A stretch of 64,000 nt of DNA, from assembly GCA_023459055.1 (NCBI GenBank), contig JAEWVR010000031.1:124001-188000 (forward strand), given 5' to 3'. Position 1 is the stretch's first letter. Every line of letters starts with the position of its first letter. Shown here piece after piece: positions 35,450-43,466 of this stretch. This DNA is from Fibrobacterota bacterium (lineage in GTDB: Bacteria > Fibrobacterota > Chitinivibrionia > Chitinivibrionales > Chitinispirillaceae). The notes below the pieces were generated by a model. The model saw only the letters and a list, made by a program, of their open reading frames with translations, ran no database searches and had not been told where the DNA came from. The position numbers and the translations under genes were made by a program.

Positions 35450-36646
35450 ATGATTTCAACCTTGCTTCTACTAATAATTTACTTATCGTTTATCAGCCTG
35501 GGATTACCGGATGGATTACTTGGTTCGGCATGGCCTGCAATGTACAAAAACATCTCTGTGCCGTTGCATTATGCCGGAATTATCTCAATGATTATTGCGG
35601 GTGGTGCTGTTGTGTCAAGTTTATTCAGCGGAAAAATAATAAACCGTATCGGAACCGGGATCATCACCTTTATCAGTGTATTTATGACATCAATTGCCCT
35701 TATAGGATTTTCTCTGTCTCATGATTTTGGTTTATTGTGTTTCTGGGCAATTCCTCTTGGTTTAGGGGCTGGTACTGTAGATTCAGCACTCAATAATTAT
35801 GTGGCATTACATTACAAAGCAAAACACATGAACTGGCTTCATTGTTTCTGGGGCGTCGGAGCATCAATCGGCCCTTTAATTATGTCTGCATATCTGGTAA
35901 ATGGTAATACGTGGACTCAAGGGTATCGTACTGTTGGCATTATACAGTTTTGTCTTGTTATCGTATTACTCATTTCACTTCCATTATGGAGCAAAAATGC
36001 TGCACAGAAATATCAGGCAGTAACCAAAACGAATAAATCAGTAACTTACAGAACGTTACTTGGTTTACCGGGACTCAAACACATGCTCACTGTGTTTTTT
36101 TGTTATTGTACCATAGAAGCAGTTACTGGACTGTGGGGATCAAGCTATCTTGTTACCAAAAGAAACGTTTCACCTGAAAATGCAGCACGATGGATCGCTT
36201 TATTTTATACCGGAATAACAGTGGGTCGTTTCATTTCCGGTTTTCTGTCAATGAAATTTTCCAATCGTCAAATGGTCCGTTTAGGACAGTGGATTATTGC
36301 CTGTGGTATCTCGGCACTGTTGTTACCATTGGATTCTTTTCTTATGTTAATCTTTTTTATAATTGGATTGGGATGCGCTCCGATATTTCCAAGCCTGATA
36401 CATGAAACACCTGAAAATTTCAGCAGTAAGTATTCACAGATAATTATAGGTATGCAAATGTCAAGCGCATACATTGGTATTACGATAATGCCTCCACTTT
36501 TTGGTCGTCTGGCCGGCTCTCTTGATTTTTCCATTTTCCCGTTATTTCTTGGTATCGTTTTAATTGTCAAGATAGTGATAACGGAAATGGGAAACAGAAG
36601 TATTGATGTTCATAAGAAAAACCTGTCTGATAAGACGACACAATAG
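35450..36646 (+). CDS. MFS permease, FucP-like group
   Basis: A 398-residue transporter with 12 hydrophobic segments. The first helix ends FISLGLPDGLLGSAWPAM, a motif of the fucose-permease-like MFS branch, followed by the loop motif GKIINRIGTG, then LGLGAGTVDSALNNYVALHY and WLHCFWGVGASIGPLIM. Members move sugars or small molecules with protons; substrate unknown. AAGGAG precedes the ATG. Its gene is 33 bases upstream of a GNAT gene, so both are probably co-transcribed. Confidence 0.85.
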   Translation: MISTLLLLIIYLSFISLGLPDGLLGSAWPAMYKNISVPLHYAGIISMIIAGGAVVSSLFSGKIINRIGTGIITFISVFMTSIALIGFSLSHDFGLLCFWAIPLGLGAGTVDSALNNYVALHYKAKHMNWLHCFWGVGASIGPLIMSAYLVNGNTWTQGYRTVGIIQFCLVIVLLISLPLWSKNAAQKYQAVTKTNKSVTYRTLLGLPGLKHMLTVFFCYCTIEAVTGLWGSSYLVTKRNVSPENAARWIALFYTGITVGRFISGFLSMKFSNRQMVRLGQWIIACGISALLLPLDSFLMLIFFIIGLGCAPIFPSLIHETPENFSSKYSQIIIGMQMSSAYIGITIMPPLFGRLAGSLDFSIFPLFLGIVLIVKIVITEMGNRSIDVHKKNLSDKTTQ

Positions 36647-36679
36647 ATCCGGTTAACAGAAATAAAAGAGGAATACTAC

Positions 36680-37186
36680 ATGATTGAAATAAAATTACGG
36701 CCTCAAAGAGTAAGTGATGCAAAAAGGTTTTATGAAATATTAAACAATGATAATTTCCTCTATTTTCCTGTAAGGCCATCATCAGTTGAGGATGAAAAAA
36801 AATTTCTTATGATGAATCCTACTAAACGAAAAAATAATTTCGAGTATAATTATACAATTTCATTTGACAATATCATAGTTGGAGCAATTGGCATTAAAAT
36901 CAATCAGCATGTGACATACATAGGTGAAATCGGTTATTTTATTGATGAATGTTATTGGAACAGAGGAATAGCAAGTAAAGCTGTACTTCTTTTGGAAAAA
37001 ACAGGATTTTTTGATTTAAAGCTTGAACGGATTGAAATTATTATGGCTACAGATAACATAGGCAGTATTAGCGTAGCAGAGAAATGCAATTATCATAAAG
37101 AAGGTCTGTTAAAAAACAGAATAAATATTTTTGGTAAATTTTATAATGCGCTATTGTATGCAAAAACAAAGGATGAATTAATGTAA
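36680..37186 (+). CDS. GNAT acetyltransferase, RimJ/RimL-like
   Basis: A 168-residue N-acetyltransferase. The opening IKLRPQRVSDAKRFYEIL, the strand-strand hairpin VGAIGIKI, motif A region EIGYFIDECYWNRGIASKAV (acetyl-CoA pyrophosphate loop) and the final IMATDNIGSISVAEKCNYHKEG follow the RimJ/RimL/SpeG layout. It acetylates a protein N terminus, amine or small molecule. GAGG lies before the ATG. Second gene of a likely two-gene unit with the MFS permease. Confidence 0.85.
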   Translation: MIEIKLRPQRVSDAKRFYEILNNDNFLYFPVRPSSVEDEKKFLMMNPTKRKNNFEYNYTISFDNIIVGAIGIKINQHVTYIGEIGYFIDECYWNRGIASKAVLLLEKTGFFDLKLERIEIIMATDNIGSISVAEKCNYHKEGLLKNRINIFGKFYNALLYAKTKDELM

Positions 37187-37380
37187 ACAGGCGACGCAAC
37201 CTCCTGTAAGTGTGCGTGGACATTGTATCCAATACTACTTTCAGCGAGGTACTCTTAATTTACCAGGTTATTACAAATTACAGAGATCATCTTGCTAATA
37301 AAATGTAGAATCTTAATACAATTACATTTTGAATGAAGGAAAAGATTTCAATAATAAATCTCATCCCAATTCCCATGCAA

Positions 37381-37797
37381 TCAAGGATACTGAACTACAA
37401 ATGCGTATCCTTTATCCATCCCCTCATTCTCAATTGAAACCCAGCAATTGCCACAAAAGATAAGGTTTGACCCCTGGTATAATTTCTCACTTGATGAACC
37501 GAAGTTTAATACTGCATTAAACCCGCTTTTTCTCAGCACTGTGCATAACAGGGTGCTGCGATAATAACAATTATCCGGATACATTAAAAGACGACATACT
37601 ATCAACCAGAAATCGCAATACTGCTTTATTTTCGTTTGAATGAGCTTATCCTTGTCTGTATCCTCTTTTTCTACATGAATGGGTACTATATAATGAAGAC
37701 CCTCTGAGCGGTGCATTCTTATGCGGATAATTTCATGTATAATTTTTGCGTGAAGTAGTAAATCACAATACCAAAGACATTTTTTTAAAAGTTTCAT
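37381..37797 (-). CDS. Lasso-peptide B2-like transglutaminase-fold protein, orphan
   Basis: A 138-residue protein resembling the PF13471 family (lasso-peptide maturation protease B2). The segment NCYYRSTLLCTVLRKSGFNAVLNFG (Cys77) matches the family's C-L-x-R-S-L active-site helix, and GNCWVSIEN (117-124) aligns with the G-H-A-W-V strand. The catalytic His is replaced by Asn117, so peptidase activity is doubtful unless Cys118 or another residue substitutes. No leader-binding B1, cyclase C or precursor peptide gene is visible nearby. Probably a divergent, orphan or inactive homolog. It lies upstream of and co-directional with the histidine kinase gene's strand, but is separately transcribed. 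Confidence 0.55.
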   Translation of the reverse strand: MKLLKKCLWYCDLLLHAKIIHEIIRIRMHRSEGLHYIVPIHVEKEDTDKDKLIQTKIKQYCDFWLIVCRLLMYPDNCYYRSTLLCTVLRKSGFNAVLNFGSSSEKLYQGSNLIFCGNCWVSIENEGMDKGYAFVVQYP

Positions 37798-37893
37798 ATA
37801 CAGTCCGATCGTTAGATGTACTACTGTTATGCTACAATTGTACTTTTTAATTTTTCAAGTAGTATCATCTGACCGGAAAATTATGATTGAAGC

Positions 37894-39078
37894 TTATTTA
37901 AATGGAGCAGAATTCAACGCTGATGGAAGAGTAAAATAGAAAAGTGAACCGTTCTCACTACTCTGTACCCCTACCTCACCGCCTGATTTTTGAATGATGG
38001 ATTTGGCGATCGACAAACCAAGACCGTGTCCCTCTTTATCGCTTTTGTGAAGACGTGAGAACTCCTTGAACAACGTCGCGACCTGATCAGCAGCAATTCC
38101 CTCACCGTTATCCCGTACCCAGAAACGATATTGTTCCACACCTGGCCTTGAATTTACTGCCACCTTGTCAAAACCAAGTTCGATAACCGGTTTTATCTGT
38201 AGTGATGCATTGCCACCATATTTGATCGCATTGCTGATATAATTCACCCATACTTCCGTAATCCACGGAGCGTAACCAACCACTGATGGCCAGGTGGTTT
38301 TATTAATAACTGTTGCCCCTGCAGAACTGATTGTATACTCAAGCCTGCAAAGTGCATCATTAACACATTTTTCTATAGGGAATTCTTTGAACTGTGCCGG
38401 ATCGATTTTTTTAATTCCTGCCAAAAGCAGAATTGACTCGATGATATTCACCATATTTTTAGTACCATTATTGATAAACGACATTTTACGTTTTATCTTA
38501 TCATCGGTACTATTCTCAAAATCCATCATAAGCGATTCAATTGACATATTGATGACCATAAGCGGATTTTTCAGATCGTGTGCTACTGTTCTTCCGAATG
38601 CATCCAGTTCCTCAATATTCTGCTCCAGCTCCCTCTGAATCCTCTGCCGTAACTGTATTTCCTCACGAAGCTGATGAACCAGTACAGAAATATATCCCAC
38701 AACAATTCCGGCAACAACACATTGCCCCAGACCGATTACAAATCCTGGTATCCTGTTGTCAAAAAAGTATGTCATCTCAATAGTTTGATGAGGTGGAATG
38801 CTCATTGCAATTGCATTGGAGAAGTAAATACAGAAACTTCCTATCAGGCCAGCATACAAACCACCACGCCATGCTATCATACTAACCCAGAATACCCCAA
38901 GCATTGCGATTGAAGAATCGGTTGTTAAAAATAGAAAACCATACACCATCAGAAGATTGATCAGTGCATAGAGCTCAATATCAACCAGTATCTTCTTGAA
39001 AGGCTTGATATTCAGACTTTTCTTATTGGTGTGTGAATTTGATGATGTCTTACCTGATGCCAATTCTTTTTGTTTCAC
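37894..39078 (-). CDS. Membrane-bound sensor histidine kinase
   Basis: A 394-residue kinase: an N-terminal soluble 30 residues, four hydrophobic segments (about 35-135) resembling a small MASE-type sensor, a coiled coil (136-160), HisKA with FGRTVAHDLKNPL (phospho-acceptor His167), then HATPase_c with the N box NAIKYGG, G1 box DNGEGIA and G2 box GHGLGLSIAKS. It autophosphorylates and passes phosphate to a response regulator. No regulator gene is adjacent, so the partner is elsewhere. The signal is probably membrane-associated, as no periplasmic domain is present. Confidence 0.9.
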   Translation of the reverse strand: MKQKELASGKTSSNSHTNKKSLNIKPFKKILVDIELYALINLLMVYGFLFLTTDSSIAMLGVFWVSMIAWRGGLYAGLIGSFCIYFSNAIAMSIPPHQTIEMTYFFDNRIPGFVIGLGQCVVAGIVVGYISVLVHQLREEIQLRQRIQRELEQNIEELDAFGRTVAHDLKNPLMVINMSIESLMMDFENSTDDKIKRKMSFINNGTKNMVNIIESILLLAGIKKIDPAQFKEFPIEKCVNDALCRLEYTISSAGATVINKTTWPSVVGYAPWITEVWVNYISNAIKYGGNASLQIKPVIELGFDKVAVNSRPGVEQYRFWVRDNGEGIAADQVATLFKEFSRLHKSDKEGHGLGLSIAKSIIQKSGGEVGVQSSENGSLFYFTLPSALNSAPFK

Positions 39079-39513
39079 GTTTCCGCTTCCAGCTCAAAGT
39101 TGTCATTATTGATGGAGTAATAGAGTTTGATTGTACCATTACCCAGAAAAGTATTCAACATCAATTCTACAGCACTCAACAGAATCTGTTCCCCAAACAA
39201 ACAGACGCTGTATGTTTATAAACAATACTTACGACCCTTGTGAGAGCTATAATATAATTATTTGGAGAATTATTTGCGAGATTACTTCTTTAAACATTCA
39301 AACAATTATTTTTACACTAAAAAAAAATGATTTGCAATACACTTATCACATTAATTTTAAACATTTTAAATCTGGTAGTAAAATTATTCTTTATGACAAT
39401 TTCTAAAAAAAAATTAAATGTGTGAGCGTTTTTTATGATCAGTCTGCGTCTATATAGCAGATTTGAAAACGAGAATGTAAATAAACTGATACCTTTAACA
39501 TAGGAGAAAAATC
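39079..39513. other. Intergenic region before the His-rich protein gene
   Basis: AT-rich sequence holding the divergent promoters of the kinase and the His-rich protein. No open frame, hairpin or RNA gene was recognised. AGGAG before 39514 is the ribosome binding site. Confidence 0.4.
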
Positions 39514-40161
39514 ATGAACCGTACAATCCTTACCATCGCTATCGCACTTCTGATTCCTGCTACGCTTCTGGCAGATGTAAAAGTAAAAGTCAGCGCTTCT
39601 GTATCAACCCCGGATATCGTCTTCGTTGATGATCCCTGGTTTGAAGAACGTGAATGCAGTGATGTAAATGCCCGTATGTCTTTAGAATATCAGTGGACTA
39701 TTAATCACGGAGTACGTGTGTTACACTATAGAGAAGTACGTTTTACCCCATTTAACGGTGCCTGGGTTTTTGGACCCTGGATGGTACATCATGGACGTTA
39801 CGTCGCACATAAGAAACATCACCACAATCACTGGGAGCGTACATTCAGTCATTATGACAATAATCATAATCCACACTACACCTATTTCTATCGTGATGAC
39901 AGATACCGTGGAAGATCACCGGTGATAACACACAGATATGAGTACTACAACTATGATAACAACACACACAGACCCCATGAAAAAACATACAACCGTTATG
40001 AAAAAAAATCATATCATCATGAACCGGCAAATCGTAACAACACCGTAGTGGAGCGTCACACATATACAGAAAGAACTGCACCGGTTTACAAACGCTCTGA
40101 CGTTCATAGTAACAATAATGCTCCGATAATCAAAGTAACCGAAAGAGAACGTGTCAGATAA
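39514..40161 (+). CDS. Exported His/Tyr/Arg-rich protein of unknown function
   Basis: A 215-residue protein with a clear signal peptide (MNRTILTIAIALLIPATLLA). The mature part has a small beta-like region (about 22-95, including PWFEERE and FNGAWVFGPWMVHHGR) and then a low-complexity tail packed with His, Tyr, Asn, Arg and Lys: 19 His overall, including KKHHHNHW and SYHHEP. The tail suggests metal binding or a sticky surface or envelope role. I recognise no family. AGGAG supports the start. The lipoprotein gene follows after 92 bases; the two may be co-transcribed and act together in the envelope. Confidence 0.7.
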   Translation: MNRTILTIAIALLIPATLLADVKVKVSASVSTPDIVFVDDPWFEERECSDVNARMSLEYQWTINHGVRVLHYREVRFTPFNGAWVFGPWMVHHGRYVAHKKHHHNHWERTFSHYDNNHNPHYTYFYRDDRYRGRSPVITHRYEYYNYDNNTHRPHEKTYNRYEKKSYHHEPANRNNTVVERHTYTERTAPVYKRSDVHSNNNAPIIKVTERERVR

Positions 40162-40253
40162 TTCTACCATAGAGGCCGGACAGAACATTTCCGGTCTCGC
40201 ACATTCAACAAATCAAACAACCACCGAAATACTTTACAAACAAAGAGGTAATC

Positions 40254-40970
40254 ATGCGTATTCCAGCACTAACAGCACTACTCACCATTTCAGCCATGAT
40301 GTTTACAGGATGCCAGCTTGATCTTATTTCAAGTATCGAGATCGAAGATGAACCTGTTGTGGTAGTTACAGACCCGCCACCAGTATTCTATGTCAACGCT
40401 TATGTGGATATTCCATTTTCTGTACGGGAACTGATCGCGGACAGAGTTAACGGTTACAGTATGCCTCCGGTTGATCGGTATGGCTATGTACTCTACCCTA
40501 CTGATGTTGTCAAAGATGGAAATAATATTCCGTCATATGTCAAAGCCGATATCAATGGTGATGGTTACTTTGATTACGCCTATATGTTTTCAATAGTATC
40601 CTACGACAGAGATTACTGGCGCCTTAAGACAAAACTTATTATTGTGACAAGTAACACCTATGGTTACGAAATTGGCAGTGAAATAAATCTTGGCACAGTA
40701 AGCGGTCCAACAAGTAAGCCGGTTGAAGAGTACTGGGGAATACGCCTGCTGAAGAGTGGTACACATACAGTTACCGTGACAAAAAATGGCTATGACAAAG
40801 AAACAATCGTTGAACTCAAGTATGATGGTATCTATCTCGCAAGCATTGATCCTGCGGAACGTTCTGTGTTTTACGCTGACAACAGCGGTGTTCACGAGAT
40901 TGCTCTTGACATGGGATCAATCGCTAAAAAGGCGACAGACAGAGCTGATCGTGTTATTATGGTGAAATAA
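40254..40970 (+). CDS. Lipoprotein with a Ca-binding-like DxNxDG loop
   Basis: A 238-residue lipoprotein: signal peptide with lipobox FTGC (Cys20), then a short spacer rich in acidic residues and Pro, then a folded domain with KADINGDGYFDYAYMF, an EF-hand or dockerin-like calcium loop as found in FG-GAP/VCBS-type proteins. The rest is beta-rich without recognised similarity. No residue at +2 after Cys obviously signals inner-membrane retention, so outer-membrane anchoring is likely. It follows the His-rich exported protein and ends at a strong terminator. Confidence 0.7.
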   Translation: MRIPALTALLTISAMMFTGCQLDLISSIEIEDEPVVVVTDPPPVFYVNAYVDIPFSVRELIADRVNGYSMPPVDRYGYVLYPTDVVKDGNNIPSYVKADINGDGYFDYAYMFSIVSYDRDYWRLKTKLIIVTSNTYGYEIGSEINLGTVSGPTSKPVEEYWGIRLLKSGTHTVTVTKNGYDKETIVELKYDGIYLASIDPAERSVFYADNSGVHEIALDMGSIAKKATDRADRVIMVK

Positions 40971-41009
40971 GTAAATATTTGTCAAGCGTTAAGGTAATGG
41001 TTGTTTGAG

Positions 41010-41044
41010 AAGGAGGTCCGGTATATTATCGGACCTCTTTTTTT
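41010..41044 (+). terminator. Intrinsic terminator after the lipoprotein gene
   Basis: GAGGTCCG (41013-41020) pairs with CGGACCTC (41030-41037) with A/T extensions, followed by T7. Strong canonical form, 45 bases after the stop. Confidence 0.9.
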
Positions 41045-41149
41045 AATGATGAAGTTTTTGTGCACCCGAATATAAAATTTTATTGAATATTGTTTTCCAT
41101 CATTCCAGAATATAGAATTTTAGTAGTACCAGTCATCAAAGGATACTAT

Positions 41150-41746
41150 GTGACAAAAATTTACATTCTGATCGATTTTGAAAATGTTCAGGAACATGAT
41201 TATGCCTCGATAATTAATCAAAATGTCTACCTTAAGATTTTTCTTGGAGAGCATCAAAAACACTGTCCAACTAACATGGTAACACAATTACAAAAATTTG
41301 GTGAGCATGTTGAATGGATCCAAAGAACCGGTAATGGACACAACGCACTTGATTTTCATATCTCGTTTGTACTTGGAGAATTATTTTCAACAGAACCATC
41401 CTCACACTATTTCATCGTCTCTAAAGACAAGGGGTTTGATTCTCTTATTGCATACATTCTGTCGAAACATAAGCGATGCAGAAGAGTAGAGAACATAGTA
41501 GAACTGAAAGCTCTAATTAATGAAACAGTATCAAAAGTAAAAATTATAGATGCCAATTACGTAATTACCTGGCTAAAAAAAGCTCCGAAATCAAGACCAG
41601 CAACGCTCAAAAGCTTACAGAGTGGAATAAGTTCTCTTGGTAAACCAGCAAAATTAAAACCTGACATGGTCGCCAAAATAATCGATACACTTAAAGTGAA
41701 GTCAATCATTACAATAAACGATACAAAAATTTCCTATCACTGCTGA
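41150..41746 (+). CDS. PIN/NYN-like domain protein
   Basis: A 198-residue protein starting with GTG 41150, chosen because AAAGGA lies 7 bases upstream and similarity begins at once (TKIYILIDFENVQ). The PIN-like fold shows its acidic residues in IDFENVQ, GNGHNALDFHIS and VSKDKGFDSLI, the usual metal-binding set of PIN/NYN nucleases. The C-terminal 60 residues are a basic helical extension (KKAPKSRPATLK), possibly nucleic-acid binding. No antitoxin-like gene is adjacent, so it is not evidently a VapBC toxin; closest in look to stand-alone PIN proteins of enterobacteria. Probable RNase, target unknown. Confidence 0.75.
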   Translation: MTKIYILIDFENVQEHDYASIINQNVYLKIFLGEHQKHCPTNMVTQLQKFGEHVEWIQRTGNGHNALDFHISFVLGELFSTEPSSHYFIVSKDKGFDSLIAYILSKHKRCRRVENIVELKALINETVSKVKIIDANYVITWLKKAPKSRPATLKSLQSGISSLGKPAKLKPDMVAKIIDTLKVKSIITINDTKISYHC

Positions 41747-41778
41747 ATCCTGATTTATTTGTTCATGCTGATTTTAAT

Positions 41779-42720
41779 TTACGGATAATACCTGAAAATA
41801 TTCCCGGTATCAGGAATATGCATCATCACGGCATCGCTGATTTCTGTCAATTGTTTCAATGCAGAATCAGATGCCTTATGATCAAGTAGTGATACATTTT
41901 TCCTGGCTTGCAGAGCGTTTCGCGCCCCTACCAGTGATGAAATAACCGTTTCTTTTTGTAGTACCCACTGCACAGCAAGTGATGCCAGTGATACACTTTC
42001 ATGGTGTGCAACTTTTTGCATCTCTGCAACTGCATTGTACACATGCGGCCATACATCTGATTCAAAAAAAACAGTACTGTGCCGGTGATCAGCGTTATCA
42101 AAAACAATAGTACGGGGGAATTTACCGGTAAGAATACCCTGGGCTAATGTACTATAGGTGATTGTCTTTATCCTGTTTTCCTTACAATAAGGTAAAACAT
42201 CCCGTTCCGCCCATCTCCACAGAAGACTGTAACAAAGCTGATGCACATCTATGGGGCCGGCCCGCATACAATCAACCATCTGTGCGACAGAGAAATTGCT
42301 CACTCCAACAGCCCGGATTAATCCCTGACTTTTTAATTTCTGAAGTATTTCCATAACTGGTGCAAGTTCAATTCGCGATGATGGCCAGTGAATGTAGTAT
42401 AAATCAAGATAATCACTTTTCATTCTTCTTAGGCTCAATTGAACAGCCTGCTCTATCTTATGAGGTGGCCTGCAGACTGTTTTTGATGCAATAAACAGTT
42501 TTTCCCTATGTTTACTGATAACTTTGCCAATAAGCTCCTCGGCATGTCCATGTCCATATGCCTGTGCAGTATCAATATGAGTAAACCCACGCCTTATTCC
42601 TTCCCGGAGCGCATCAATGGAATCACTATCACTCTGTAAACCCCAATCGTTCCCCCCAATCACCCATGTACCAAATCCTACCCGTGATACCTCTTTATCA
42701 CCCCATTTTATATATTCCAC
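41779..42720 (-). CDS. Aldo/keto reductase
   Basis: A 313-residue (beta/alpha)8 NAD(P)H-dependent oxidoreductase. The tetrad is visible: Asp in THIDTAQAYG, Tyr in the same motif, Lys in IASKT and His in YYIHWP. The family signatures GRKALE-type GVSNFS and the cofactor-binding region LAVQWVLQKETVISSLVGARN follow. It begins with GTG at 42720 (reads V/MEYIKWGDKEVSRVGFGTW). It reduces aldehydes or ketones; substrate unknown. It ends 33 bases from the convergent PIN gene. Confidence 0.9.
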   Translation of the reverse strand: MEYIKWGDKEVSRVGFGTWVIGGNDWGLQSDSDSIDALREGIRRGFTHIDTAQAYGHGHAEELIGKVISKHREKLFIASKTVCRPPHKIEQAVQLSLRRMKSDYLDLYYIHWPSSRIELAPVMEILQKLKSQGLIRAVGVSNFSVAQMVDCMRAGPIDVHQLCYSLLWRWAERDVLPYCKENRIKTITYSTLAQGILTGKFPRTIVFDNADHRHSTVFFESDVWPHVYNAVAEMQKVAHHESVSLASLAVQWVLQKETVISSLVGARNALQARKNVSLLDHKASDSALKQLTEISDAVMMHIPDTGNIFRYYP

Positions 42721-42909
42721 CGGACACCAGCTTTCTCTTTGTAAACATCTAAACCAAACTCTATACCGATCTACCCGAAAATACTATTACCCTGCAATAC
42801 ATACGTCAATTTCATTCGTTTACGTTGATTACCATTATCAATAAAGTAGTTACTTATCTGTAGTAAAAAATGTATTTTCAAAACCGTTATATATCAACAT
42901 GGAGCAGGA

Positions 42910-43461
42910 ATGAAAAAAGCAGTTACTGAGATCTTGAAAGCAATCGGTGAGGATCCGGAGCGTGAGGGTTTAAAGGATACTCCTGAGCGGGTCGAAAAAT
43001 CATTTGGTTACCTGATGCAGGGGTATAAACAGGATCCCGATAAAATTTTAAAAAGCGCAATATTTCATGAAGAGTGCAATCATATGGTGATTGTACGGGA
43101 CATTGAAATTTATAGTATGTGTGAACATCATATGCTCCCATTTTTTGGCCGATGTCATATTGGATATATCGCTCGTGACAGAGTATACGGGGTAAGCAAA
43201 CTTGCAAGACTTGTTGATTGCTTTGCCAGACGCCTTCAGGTACAGGAACGGCTGACTCAGCAGATCGCCTCGCATCTGATGACACCGATTGATGCTGAAG
43301 GAGTAGGAGTTGTCATTGAGGCACAGCATTTATGTATGATGATGCGCGGAGTGTCCAAACAAAATTCTAAAATGATTACCTCGGCAATGCTTGGAAGTTT
43401 CAGATCAGAAAATGCGACACGAAATGAGTTCCTGCGCCTTATTGGAATGGAACGTTCCTGA
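42910..43461 (+). CDS. folE: GTP cyclohydrolase I
   Basis: A 183-residue FolE, converting GTP to 7,8-dihydroneopterin triphosphate, the first step of folate (and some queuosine-type) synthesis. Signatures: EDPEREGLKDTPERV at the N terminus, zinc ligands in SMCEHHMLPF and HLCMMMRGV, and the fold motif GRCHIGYIARDRVYGVSKLARLV. GGAGCAGGA precedes the ATG. Length is standard. It stands alone, convergent with the hybrid kinase gene, 5 bases between stops. Functional link to metH (folate-dependent) is thematic only. Confidence 0.97.
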   Translation: MKKAVTEILKAIGEDPEREGLKDTPERVEKSFGYLMQGYKQDPDKILKSAIFHEECNHMVIVRDIEIYSMCEHHMLPFFGRCHIGYIARDRVYGVSKLARLVDCFARRLQVQERLTQQIASHLMTPIDAEGVGVVIEAQHLCMMMRGVSKQNSKMITSAMLGSFRSENATRNEFLRLIGMERS

Positions 43462-43466
43462 GAGTA

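Noticed and set aside
37187..37893. Possible lasso-peptide biosynthetic cluster around the B2-like gene
   Set aside because: No asparagine-synthetase-like cyclase, leader-binding protein or short precursor frame lies nearby, and the B2-like protein lacks the catalytic His.
41150..41746. PIN protein as a VapC toxin of a toxin-antitoxin pair
   Set aside because: No small antitoxin-like gene is adjacent, and the protein is longer and of the stand-alone NYN/PIN type.
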